DNA from: Sulfuricystis sp964478415
Lineage (GTDB): Bacteria > Pseudomonadota > Gammaproteobacteria > Burkholderiales > Rhodocyclaceae
Direction of reading: 5' to 3'
DNA length: 21,311 bases
NCBI GenBank assembly: GCA_964478415.1
Contig: CAYZII010000039.1
Coordinates: 1-21,311 of the forward strand
The translations under genes were made by a program, and so were the position numbers. Under the pieces are notes generated by a model. It ran no database searches. It had not been told where the DNA came from and saw only the letters and a list, made by a program, of their open reading frames with translations. Shown here piece by piece: positions 7,214 to 14,258 of this stretch (positions within the stretch are counted from its first letter, which is position 1; every line of letters begins with the position of its first letter).

Positions 7214-8524
7214 ATGACCAACCGCCAAGCCCAAATCGCCGCCCTCGAACAAGACTGGGCCACCAACCCGCGCTGGCAAAACGTCAAGCGCGGTTACTCC
7301 GCGGCCGACGTCGTGCGCCTGCGCGGCTCGGTGCAAATCGAATACACGCTTGCGAAACGCGGTGCCGAAAAGCTCTGGCGCCTGCTGCATGGCGAGGCGA
7401 AGAAAGGCTATGTCAACGCCTTCGGCGCAATCACTGCCGGCCAGGCGATGCAACAGGCCAAGGCCGGCCTCGAAGCCGTCTATCTTTCCGGCTGGCAGGT
7501 GGCCGCCGACGGCAACACCTCGGAAACGATGTACCCCGACCAGTCGCTGTATGCGTATGACTCGGTGCCGACGATGGTGCGCCGCATCAACAACACTTTC
7601 AAGCGCGCCGACGAGATTCAGTGGAGCCGCGGCATCAATCCTGGCGACAAGGAATACATCGACTATTTCCTGCCGATCGTCGCCGATGCCGAAGCGGGCT
7701 TTGGCGGCGTGCTAAACGCCTTCGAACTGATGAAAAACATGATCGCTGCCGGTGCCGCCGGCGTGCATTTCGAGGACCAGCTCGCCGCGGTGAAGAAGTG
7801 CGGCCACATGGGTGGCAAGGTCCTCGTACCGACCCAGGAAGCGATCGAAAAGCTGATCGCCGCGCGTTTCGCCGCCGACGTGATGGGTGTGCCGACCATC
7901 GTGCTGGCACGCACCGATGTTGAGGCAGCCAATCTGCTGACCTCCGATCACGACGAGCGCGACCGCCCCTTCCTGACCGGAGAGCGCACCCAGGAAGGTT
8001 TCTTCCGCGTCAGGAACGGCCTGGAACAGGCGATCAGCCGCGGTGTCTCCTATGCCCCTTACGCGGATTTGGTGTGGTGCGAGACCGGCACGCCGGACCT
8101 AGGTTTCGCGCGCGAATTCGCCCAGGCGGTGTTGAAGGAGTGCCCAGGCAAGCTGCTCGCCTACAACTGTTCGCCGTCGTTCAACTGGAAGAAGAATCTC
8201 GACGAGAAGACCATCGCGCGTTTCCAGGATGAACTCTCGGCGCTCGGCTACAAGTATCAGTTCATCACCCTGGCCGGCATCCACATCAACTGGTTCAACA
8301 CCTTCAAGTTCGCCTATCACTATGCGCGCGGCGAGGGCATGAAACACTATGTCGAGATGGTGCAGGAGCCCGAATTCGCTGCCCGCGAGCTGGGCTACAC
8401 CTTCGTGGCGCACCAGCAGGAGGTCGGGGCCGGGTATTTCGACGATGTCACTACCGTGATTCAGGGCGGATCGAGCAACGTCAAAGCGTTGGCCGGCTCG
8501 ACGGAGGAGGAGCAGTTTCACTGA
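7214..8524 (+). CDS. aceA: Isocitrate lyase
   Basis: Cleaves isocitrate to succinate and glyoxylate, the first step of the glyoxylate bypass that permits growth on acetate, fatty acids or aromatic breakdown products. The 436-aa product is the length of E. coli AceA (434). It carries the catalytic signature KKCGHMGGKVLVPTQEA with the active-site Cys, IVADAEAGFGG (metal-binding region) and YNCSPSFNWKKNLD. ATG 7214 is preferred because AGAGAGGA lies just upstream; the in-frame ATG at 7148 adds an unlike extension and falls in the leader. The gene ends at a strong terminator, so it is a single unit. Its promoter element is shared with aceB. Confidence 0.97.
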   Translation: MTNRQAQIAALEQDWATNPRWQNVKRGYSAADVVRLRGSVQIEYTLAKRGAEKLWRLLHGEAKKGYVNAFGAITAGQAMQQAKAGLEAVYLSGWQVAADGNTSETMYPDQSLYAYDSVPTMVRRINNTFKRADEIQWSRGINPGDKEYIDYFLPIVADAEAGFGGVLNAFELMKNMIAAGAAGVHFEDQLAAVKKCGHMGGKVLVPTQEAIEKLIAARFAADVMGVPTIVLARTDVEAANLLTSDHDERDRPFLTGERTQEGFFRVRNGLEQAISRGVSYAPYADLVWCETGTPDLGFAREFAQAVLKECPGKLLAYNCSPSFNWKKNLDEKTIARFQDELSALGYKYQFITLAGIHINWFNTFKFAYHYARGEGMKHYVEMVQEPEFAARELGYTFVAHQQEVGAGYFDDVTTVIQGGSSNVKALAGSTEEEQFH

Positions 8525-8554
8525 TCCCTCGACACAGAGGGAGTGGAGCGGAAG

Positions 8555-8584
8555 AGCCGGCATTTGCGAAGGTGCCGGCTTTTT
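8555..8584 (+). terminator. Intrinsic terminator of aceA
   Basis: AGCCGGCA (8555-8562) pairs with TGCCGGCT (8573-8580) around a 10-nt loop and is followed directly by a T tract, 31 bp after the aceA stop codon. Confidence 0.92.
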
Positions 8585-8645
8585 CTTCTCACCTGCGGCT
8601 CTTGTTTTGAGTGGGTCAGCGCATCCGTCGCAAAGTTTCAAACGA

Positions 8646-8654
8646 TGCTATAAC
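8646..8654 (+). promoter_or_regulatory. Extended -10 promoter of the glycerate kinase gene
   Basis: TGCTATAAC is a TGn-extended -10 hexamer (TATAAC, 5 of 6). No convincing -35 is present, as is common for extended -10 promoters. Transcription would start near 8660, about 26 nt before the ATG at 8686. Confidence 0.45.
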
Positions 8655-8685
8655 CAGCGCCAGCGCTCCTTTTCCGCCTGACACG

Positions 8686-9954
8686 ATGTCATCGCCAGAG
8701 AGCCCGGAAATATTTCTGCGTCACTTGTTCGATGCGGCCTTGTCCGCAGTCACGCCCGCCATCTGTGTCCCGCCCCATCTCCCCTCCCCGCCGGGCGGTC
8801 GAACAGTGGTGATCGGCGCCGGCAAGGCCGCCGCAGCAATGGCGGCGGCGGTCGAAGCGCACTGGCCCGCGACAGCGCCGTTATCCGGCCTGGTCGTTAC
8901 CCGCTATGGCCATGGCGTAGCAACGACGCGCATCGAAGTCGTCGAGGCCGCCCATCCGGTGCCCGATGCCGCGGGCGAGCGAGCGGCACGACGCATTCTG
9001 GAGCTCGTCAAGGGACTGACGCCGGACGATCTGGTGCTCTGTCTGATGTCCGGCGGTGGCTCGGCATTGCTGGCGTTGCCCGCGCCGGGACTCAGGATCG
9101 CCGACAAACAAGAAATCACCCGTGCGCTGTTGAAGTGTGGCGCCAACATTCACGAGATCAATTGCGTGCGCAAGCACCTCTCGGCGATCAAGGGTGGCCG
9201 CCTAGCGCTGGCATGTGCGCCGGCGCGGGTGGTGACCCTGGCGATCTCCGACATTCCGGGCGACTATCCGGCAGCACTCGCCTCCGGTCCTACCATTGCT
9301 GATCCGACGACACGGGAACAAGCGCTGGCCATTCTCGAAAAATACCGGCTCCCCGTATCGGCCAAGGTGCGCCACTGGCTAGAAAGTCCTGCTTGTGAAA
9401 CACCCAAACCCGGCGATGTGCGTCTGGCCCATGCCGAGATGCGGCTGATCGCCACCGCACACCAGGCATTGCAGGCCGCTGCCCAGCGAGCGCGGCTGCA
9501 AGGAGTGACACCCGTGATGCTGGGAGACACGATCGAAGGTGAAGCGCGCGACGTCGCTTACGTCCACGCCGCGATCGCACGCCAAATCTACCGTTACGAC
9601 GAACCCGCCGCCAAGCCCTGCGTGATCCTTTCCGGCGGGGAAACGACCGTAACGGTGCGGGGAAATGGACGTGGCGGCCGGAATACCGAGTTTCTCCTCG
9701 CGCTCGCGCATGTCTGCGACATTCCGCTCTGGGCACTCGCCTGCGATACCGATGGCATCGATGGCACCGAGCACAATGCCGGCGCCTGGTTCGGCCCTGA
9801 TCTTCCCGCCAAAGCAGCTGCGTGCCGTCTTTCCAGCGCCGACTTTCTGTCACGTAACGACGGCTTCGGCTTCTTCGCAGCGCTCGACCAGCTCATCGTC
9901 ACCGGGCCGACGCGCACCAACGTGAATGATTTCCGTGCGATATTCTTGCGCTGA
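8686..9954 (+). CDS. Glycerate 2-kinase (MOFRL family, GckA/TtuD type)
   Basis: Phosphorylates glycerate, giving 2-phosphoglycerate, and so returns glyoxylate- or hydroxypyruvate-derived carbon to glycolysis. Relatives are often mislabelled hydroxypyruvate reductase. The 422-aa product has VVIGAGKAAAAMAAAVE near residue 45, LCLMSGGGSALLALPAPG, NCVRKHLSAIKGGRLA, ISDIPGDYPAALASGPT, and the C-terminal MOFRL signature SGGETTVTVRGNGRGGRNTE with DTDGIDGTEHNAGAW. The start at 8686 lies downstream of the extended -10 promoter; the earlier in-frame ATG at 8611 would precede it. No Shine-Dalgarno is visible, so the start is moderately sure. Its place between aceA and aceB suggests a side route from glyoxylate through glycerate to 2-phosphoglycerate. 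The glyoxylate carboligase and semialdehyde reductase that would complete the route are not in this window. Confidence 0.9.
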   Translation: MSSPESPEIFLRHLFDAALSAVTPAICVPPHLPSPPGGRTVVIGAGKAAAAMAAAVEAHWPATAPLSGLVVTRYGHGVATTRIEVVEAAHPVPDAAGERAARRILELVKGLTPDDLVLCLMSGGGSALLALPAPGLRIADKQEITRALLKCGANIHEINCVRKHLSAIKGGRLALACAPARVVTLAISDIPGDYPAALASGPTIADPTTREQALAILEKYRLPVSAKVRHWLESPACETPKPGDVRLAHAEMRLIATAHQALQAAAQRARLQGVTPVMLGDTIEGEARDVAYVHAAIARQIYRYDEPAAKPCVILSGGETTVTVRGNGRGGRNTEFLLALAHVCDIPLWALACDTDGIDGTEHNAGAWFGPDLPAKAAACRLSSADFLSRNDGFGFFAALDQLIVTGPTRTNVNDFRAIFLR

Positions 9955-9988
9955 GTGCCTCTCCAGCATCGATTCCGCAAACGAAAGG

Positions 9989-10030
9989 TTTTGCCTTTTT
10001 CAAACTCTTCTATAAGATACTTCTGCATCG
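9989..10030 (+). promoter_or_regulatory. aceB promoter/operator matching that of aceA
   Basis: TCTTCTATAAGA at 10006-10017 differs by one base from the aceA palindrome, and the similarity continues through TACTT and a GC-containing tail, so 17 bases match with one difference. The same TATAAG (10011-10016) serves as a likely -10, 40 nt before the aceB ATG. Upstream T-rich sequence (TTGCCT at 9991-9996) gives only a poor -35. Confidence 0.6.
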
Positions 10031-10056
10031 CACCAATCACCCCAAGGAGAACGCGA

Positions 10057-11667
10057 ATGACCCTTAAATTGCCCGCCGGCGTGCAAATCCACGCCCCGAT
10101 CCATCCCCGCTTCGACGAAATCCTCACTTTCGAAGCACTCGAATTCGTCGCCAAACTGCACCGCGCCTTCGAACCGCGCCGCCAGGAGCTGTTAAAAGCC
10201 CGCGTCGAGCGCCAGGCGCGCATCGATGCCGGCGAGATGCCCGACTTTCTGCCCGAAACGAAGCACATCCGGGAGGGAGACTGGAAGATCGCGCCGCTGC
10301 CGAAAGCGCTCGAATGTCGTCGCGTCGAAATCACCGGCCCGGTGGAGCGCAAGATGATCATCAACGCGCTCAATTCCGGCGCCGATAGCTACATGACGGA
10401 TTTCGAGGATTCGAACAGCCCAAACTGGTTCAATCAGGTTCAGGGACAGGTGAATGTTTACGATGCGGTGCGCCGCCAAATTACTTTCACCAGTGACACC
10501 GGCAAAGAATACACACTCAATGACAAGATTGCCACGCTGCAGATTCGTCCGCGCGGCTGGCATCTGGATGAAAAGCATGTCACCGTCGATGGTCAGCGCG
10601 TCTCCGGCGGCATCTTCGACTTCGCCCTCGCCTTCTTCCACAACGCCAAAGAACAGATCGCGCGTGGTGCTGGGCCTTTCTACTATCTGCCCAAGATGGA
10701 ATCGCATCTCGAAGCGCGGCTGTGGAACGACATCTTCTGCATGGCGCAAGACCACATTGGCCTGCCGCGCGGCACGATCAAGGCTACCGTGCTGATCGAG
10801 ACGATCCTCGCTACTTTCGAAATGGAAGAAATCCTCTACGAGTTGCGAGAGCACAGCGCAGGTCTCAATGCGGGGCGCTGGGATTACATCTTTTCCTGCA
10901 TTAAAAAGTTCAAGCGCAACAAGGACTTTTGTCTCGCCAACCGCAGCGTGATCACGATGGAGGTGCCTTTCATGCGCGCCTACGCCCTTGCGCTGGTGCA
11001 AACCTGTCACAAACGCGGCGCGCCGGCGATCGGCGGCATGTCGGCGCTGATTCCGATCAAGAATGACCCAGTCGCAAATGAAAAGGCACTCGCCGGTATC
11101 CGTCACGACAAGCGCCGCGACGCCAACGATGGTTACGACGGCGGCTGGGTTGCTCACCCGGGGCTCGTCGCCATCGCGATGGAGGAGTTCAAGGCGGTAT
11201 TGGGCGACAGACCCAATCAATGGAACAAACAGGTTGCGGGCGATTATGGACCCAGAGACTGGCTCGCCTTCGGACCCGAAAAGCCCATCACCGAAGCGGG
11301 CCTGCGCAACAACATCAACGTCGGCATTCATTACCTCGGCAGCTGGCTCGCCGGCAATGGCTGCGTGCCGATCCACAACCTGATGGAAGACGCCGCCACT
11401 GCGGAAATATCCCGTTCCCAAGTGTGGCAGTGGGTGCGCTCTCCGAAAGGAATCATCTCCGAAGGCCGCCGCGCCGGCGAGAAAATCACCGCCGAGATGG
11501 TCAAGGCGATAATCCCCGAAGAACTGGCGAAGGTCAAAGCCGTCGTTGCTGCGAACGGCGAGAAGACCGATACCTATGACCAGGCAGCGGTGATCTTCGA
11601 ACGCATGTCGCTTGCCGAGGAGTTTCCGGAATTCCTCACCCTGCCCCTCTACGAAGTTATGTCGTAG
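10057..11667 (+). CDS. aceB: Malate synthase A
   Basis: Condenses glyoxylate with acetyl-CoA to malate, the second glyoxylate-shunt step. The 536-aa product matches the short A-type enzyme (E. coli AceB 533) rather than the longer GlcB form. Family landmarks are YMTDFEDSNSPNW, VLIETILATFEMEEILYEL (catalytic acidic region), VPFMRAYALALVQTCHKRG, AIGGMSALIPIK and RDANDGYDGGWVAHPGL. The start is fixed by AAGGAGA (10044-10050) with 6 nt spacing; the reading frame stays open back to 9955, but that part is promoter. A GC-rich hairpin lies just past the stop. Confidence 0.97.
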   Translation: MTLKLPAGVQIHAPIHPRFDEILTFEALEFVAKLHRAFEPRRQELLKARVERQARIDAGEMPDFLPETKHIREGDWKIAPLPKALECRRVEITGPVERKMIINALNSGADSYMTDFEDSNSPNWFNQVQGQVNVYDAVRRQITFTSDTGKEYTLNDKIATLQIRPRGWHLDEKHVTVDGQRVSGGIFDFALAFFHNAKEQIARGAGPFYYLPKMESHLEARLWNDIFCMAQDHIGLPRGTIKATVLIETILATFEMEEILYELREHSAGLNAGRWDYIFSCIKKFKRNKDFCLANRSVITMEVPFMRAYALALVQTCHKRGAPAIGGMSALIPIKNDPVANEKALAGIRHDKRRDANDGYDGGWVAHPGLVAIAMEEFKAVLGDRPNQWNKQVAGDYGPRDWLAFGPEKPITEAGLRNNINVGIHYLGSWLAGNGCVPIHNLMEDAATAEISRSQVWQWVRSPKGIISEGRRAGEKITAEMVKAIIPEELAKVKAVVAANGEKTDTYDQAAVIFERMSLAEEFPEFLTLPLYEVMS

Positions 11668-11677
11668 AAAAGAGCCT

Positions 11678-11709
11678 GCGCCAGCCTCGACACCCGTCGA
11701 CGCTGGCGC
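11678..11709 (+). terminator. Hairpin after aceB, terminator-like but without a T tract
   Basis: GCGCCAGC (11678-11685) pairs with GCTGGCGC (11702-11709), and inside it TCGAC pairs with GTCGA around ACCC, with one C-C mismatch. No U-run follows, so it may end transcription poorly or mainly protect the 3' end. Confidence 0.55.
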
Positions 11710-11795
11710 GGCGACATGACGCCGTGATACATGGAGCACACTTAATATTAGAATTTTTTAATTTATTTACACTGAAAATATCTCGATAAACCCTC

Positions 11796-11824
11796 TTGAT
11801 CATTTTTGATTGGCTTGCAATAAT
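11796..11824 (+). promoter_or_regulatory. Promoter of the cytochrome/flavoprotein cluster
   Basis: TTGATC (11796-11801, 4 of 6) and AATAAT (11819-11824, 5 of 6) are separated by exactly 17 bp in an AT-rich island (about 11740-11830), the most AT-rich stretch in this part of the window. The start site would be near 11831, giving a leader of about 178 nt before the first gene. Confidence 0.65.
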
Positions 11825-11830
11825 GAGTTT

Positions 11831-12008
11831 AGAAATACTGTGCGATGCATAGGGAATAACGAAGGAGGAGGTTTCGTTTCGCTTCGATTCGGTCAGCCGA
11901 TGCTTTCCCATCGCAGAGGAATGACCGTTGCGTATGAGGGCGAAGCTTTTCTTCTTCTCGTGTTGCAAAGAGTCACGACCAAGGCCCAACGAGAGGAGGA
12001 GTTCGTCG
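11831..12008 (+). promoter_or_regulatory. Leader with a hairpin that can hide the ribosome-binding site
   Basis: The ribosome-binding segment CAACGAGAGGAGGAG (11987-12001) can pair with CTTCTTCTCGTGTTG (11951-11965) across a 21-nt loop. Fourteen of 15 positions pair, three of them as G-U, with one mismatch. A second purine run, GAAGGAGGAGG (11861-11871), has no start codon after it and could compete for the same pyrimidine strand. This is the layout of a translational switch; no known riboswitch class was recognised. Confidence 0.45.
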
Positions 12009-12665
12009 ATGTCGGAAGTGCAGGACAACAACACGCCACCAAACAACACGGGAGAAAACTCCGGCTTGCTCGCACGTCTTAAGGCACCCCCGAAGTGCTC
12101 GATGCTGCGCATGATCGTCATCGGCGTGCTCGGCGGCATCATTATCTGGGGCGGGCTCAATACCGGCATGGAATATACGAACCGCTCCGAGTTCTGCACC
12201 TCCTGCCACGAAATGACGATTCCCTTCGAGGAACTGAAGAAAACGGTCCATTACAAGAATCGCAGCGGCGCAGCCGCCCAGTGCGCCGATTGCCATGTCG
12301 CCAGCAGCAAGACGCCGACCGACTACATGTTCAAGGCCTTCCAGAAACTGATGGCGGCACGCGATGTCATTGGCCACATCAAAGGGACGATCGACACACC
12401 GGAAAAATTCGAAGCGCATCGTTATACGATGGCCCAGCGCGTCTGGCAGCGCCTGAAGGAGCGCGATTCCAAGGAATGCCGCAACTGTCATGATTTCAAA
12501 TACATGGATCCTGACAAGCAGAAGGATCGCTCGGCGGTCAAGCACGAAGGTGCCGTCGAGGATGGCAAGACCTGCATCGAATGCCACAAAGGCGTTTCGC
12601 ACCATCTGCCGAAGGAATATCTCGAGCAGCTGAAGAAAGAAGGTGGCGAAAAGTCCGAAGGTTGA
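12009..12665 (+). CDS. Tetraheme c-type cytochrome, NapC/NirT family
   Basis: A 218-aa membrane-anchored cytochrome of the NapC/NirT/CymA family, which exchanges electrons between the quinol pool and periplasmic partners. One membrane segment (about residues 32-50) is followed by a periplasmic domain with four CxxCH heme sites: CTSCH (63-67), CADCH (92-96), CRNCH (157-161) and CIECH (189-193). The CTSCHEM context is typical of the family. ATG 12009 is chosen because GAGAGGAGGAG lies about 7 nt upstream; the frame is open from 11928, but that part is leader. It is the first gene of an apparent operon with two more cytochrome-type proteins and a flavoprotein. The usual partners (NapA, NrfA, TorA) are absent here, so a role in electron entry to or exit from the quinone pool for this cluster is inferred. 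Confidence 0.92.
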   Translation: MSEVQDNNTPPNNTGENSGLLARLKAPPKCSMLRMIVIGVLGGIIIWGGLNTGMEYTNRSEFCTSCHEMTIPFEELKKTVHYKNRSGAAAQCADCHVASSKTPTDYMFKAFQKLMAARDVIGHIKGTIDTPEKFEAHRYTMAQRVWQRLKERDSKECRNCHDFKYMDPDKQKDRSAVKHEGAVEDGKTCIECHKGVSHHLPKEYLEQLKKEGGEKSEG

Positions 12666-12699
12666 TTTTCCAAGAGACTAACTACAACGGAGTCTTGAC

Positions 12700-13623
12700 A
12701 TGAAGAAGATCGCATTGGCTGTGATGGGTGTGTTCGTCGCCGGTGGCGCTTTTGCCGCCGAACCCGACTGGAGCAAGGTAACCGAACGCAAGATCAAAAT
12801 GTTTTATCCTGGCCAGTCGGGACTGGAATGGATCATGAACAAAGCCGATCACTCTGCAGTGCCTGACATCACGAACAAGAAGCGCGCTTGTTCGAAATGT
12901 CATGAAGGTGACGCCAACGAGGTCGGCGACAAGATCATCAAGGGCGGCTCTGTCGGTAATTCCAAAACCCAGCTCGAACCGAAGCCGATTGCGGACCGAG
13001 CTGGTTGGGTGCCAGCCAGCTTCAAGATGGCGCATGATGGGCAGAATCTTTACGTGCGCATCGAATGGGATCAGCCCAAGGGCAGTAGCTTCGGCATGGA
13101 CAAGAAGAACGACGTCAAACTGGCGATGATGTTCGATGGTGGTTTTGCCGAAGGCGGCACGTCAGCCATCGAGTTGGCCGAGCGTGCTGGCTGCTGGGTG
13201 ACCTGCCACAACGATCTCCGTACGATGAAAGAAGCCAAGGACGACAAGAAGACCAAATACATCAAGGACGCATCACTCAATGGTGGCAAGTTCATGGACT
13301 TGATCCAGTGGCGCAGTGGCAAAGGTGAGAAGCCGGTCGATGGCTACATTGCCGACAAGCGGGTGATGGAAGGTGGCAAGGGACTGATCAAGGCCGAAGG
13401 CAAGAAAGACGGCAACAAATGGGTCGTGACTTTCACGCGAGCACTCGCGGGTGGTGGCACGGGCGATCACAAGATCGAGCCCGGCAAGATCTACGACTTT
13501 GGTTTCGCGTTGCATGATGGTGGTAGCGGAGCGCGCTATCACTACGTCTCACTCAACTATCAGTTCGCCCTCGACAAGAACATCGAGGGTGTGAAGTACT
13601 TCTACAACGTCACCAAGCAGTAA
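12700..13623 (+). CDS. Exported heme c protein with ethylbenzene-dehydrogenase-like (EB_dh) domain
   Basis: A 307-aa secreted protein with a signal peptide MKKIALAVMGVFVAGGAFAA. Residues 64-68 (CSKCH) form one standard c-type heme site. The following domain (about 90-305) resembles the heme-binding gamma subunit of ethylbenzene dehydrogenase and other type II DMSO-reductase-family enzymes: WVPASFKMAHDGQNLYVRIE, a beta-rich fold, and FALHDGGSGARYHYVSLNY. Residues 165-170 read CWVTCH, a Cys-x3-Cys-His element that could hold a second heme with unusual spacing. GGAG sits 7 nt before the ATG, and the gene lies 34 bp after the tetraheme cytochrome. No molybdenum catalytic subunit is nearby, so it probably acts as an electron-transfer protein. 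The exact partner is unknown. Confidence 0.8.
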   Translation: MKKIALAVMGVFVAGGAFAAEPDWSKVTERKIKMFYPGQSGLEWIMNKADHSAVPDITNKKRACSKCHEGDANEVGDKIIKGGSVGNSKTQLEPKPIADRAGWVPASFKMAHDGQNLYVRIEWDQPKGSSFGMDKKNDVKLAMMFDGGFAEGGTSAIELAERAGCWVTCHNDLRTMKEAKDDKKTKYIKDASLNGGKFMDLIQWRSGKGEKPVDGYIADKRVMEGGKGLIKAEGKKDGNKWVVTFTRALAGGGTGDHKIEPGKIYDFGFALHDGGSGARYHYVSLNYQFALDKNIEGVKYFYNVTKQ

Positions 13624-13661
13624 GCAGTACCCGTTCACTCTCACAGGAGGAGGAAACCACG

Positions 13662-14246
13662 ATGAAACTCAGATGGAGCACATGGGCGCTCGTCACGGGC
13701 ATCCTGACGGTTCCGGCGGCCGCCGGCGCTGCTGAACAACCCTCGGCGGCAATGCTCGCCAATGCCTGTGCGGGCTGTCATGGCACCCATGGCGGCAGCG
13801 CTGGCTTGACGATGCCCAGCCTGGCCGGGCAATCGAAGACCTCGATCGTCGAAGCGATGAAGAAATTCAAGAGCGGCCAGCGTCCTTCGTCGATCATGGG
13901 ACGTTTGGCCAAGGGCTACACCGATCAGCAGATCGAAGCCTTGGGCGAATTCTTCTCGAAGCAGAAGATTCATTTCACCAACCAGACCGTCAATGTCGCC
14001 ATGGCGAACAAGGGCGGTCTGCTACAGGAAAAGTATTGTAGTCGTTGTCACCTCGAAGACGGCAAGGAAGGCAAGGATGACACGCCGGTGTTGGCCAGCC
14101 AGTGGCTGCCCTATCTGCAGATGCAGATGGAGCTGTATCACTCCGGCAAGCGCAAGATGCCGGAGAAAATGGCTGAAAAAGTCAAAGCGCTGTCGAAAGA
14201 GGACATCGACGCCCTGCTGCATTTCTACGCCGGCGTGAACAAGTAA
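13662..14246 (+). CDS. Diheme cytochrome c, FccA-like subunit
   Basis: A 194-aa exported diheme cytochrome. After a signal peptide ending about AGAAE come two cytochrome c domains with CAGCH (36-40) and CSRCH (126-130). Met79 (SIMGRLAKGY) and a Met in the RKMPEKM region are candidate axial ligands. This two-domain form is that of cytochrome c4 and of FccA, the electron-accepting subunit of flavocytochrome c sulfide dehydrogenase. The start 12 bp further on of an FccB-like flavoprotein favours FccA. Electrons taken from the flavin would pass to the other hemes of the cluster. A strong GGAGGAGG precedes the ATG. Confidence 0.85.
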   Translation: MKLRWSTWALVTGILTVPAAAGAAEQPSAAMLANACAGCHGTHGGSAGLTMPSLAGQSKTSIVEAMKKFKSGQRPSSIMGRLAKGYTDQQIEALGEFFSKQKIHFTNQTVNVAMANKGGLLQEKYCSRCHLEDGKEGKDDTPVLASQWLPYLQMQMELYHSGKRKMPEKMAEKVKALSKEDIDALLHFYAGVNK

Positions 14247-14258
14247 GGGGGACGCTAC

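Noticed and set aside
10192..11739. 515-codon open frame antisense to aceB
   Set aside because: Shadow of a highly conserved malate synthase; no independent evidence.
11796..11811. FNR/ANR-type box in TTGATCATTTTTGATT
   Set aside because: FNR boxes need TTGAT, four bases, ATCAA. Here the second half is a direct, not an inverted, repeat. The first TTGAT is better read as the -35.
11810..12082. 90-codon frame in the leader of the tetraheme cytochrome gene
   Set aside because: It overlaps the promoter and the real gene start, has no ribosome-binding site at its start codon, and its product resembles nothing known to me.
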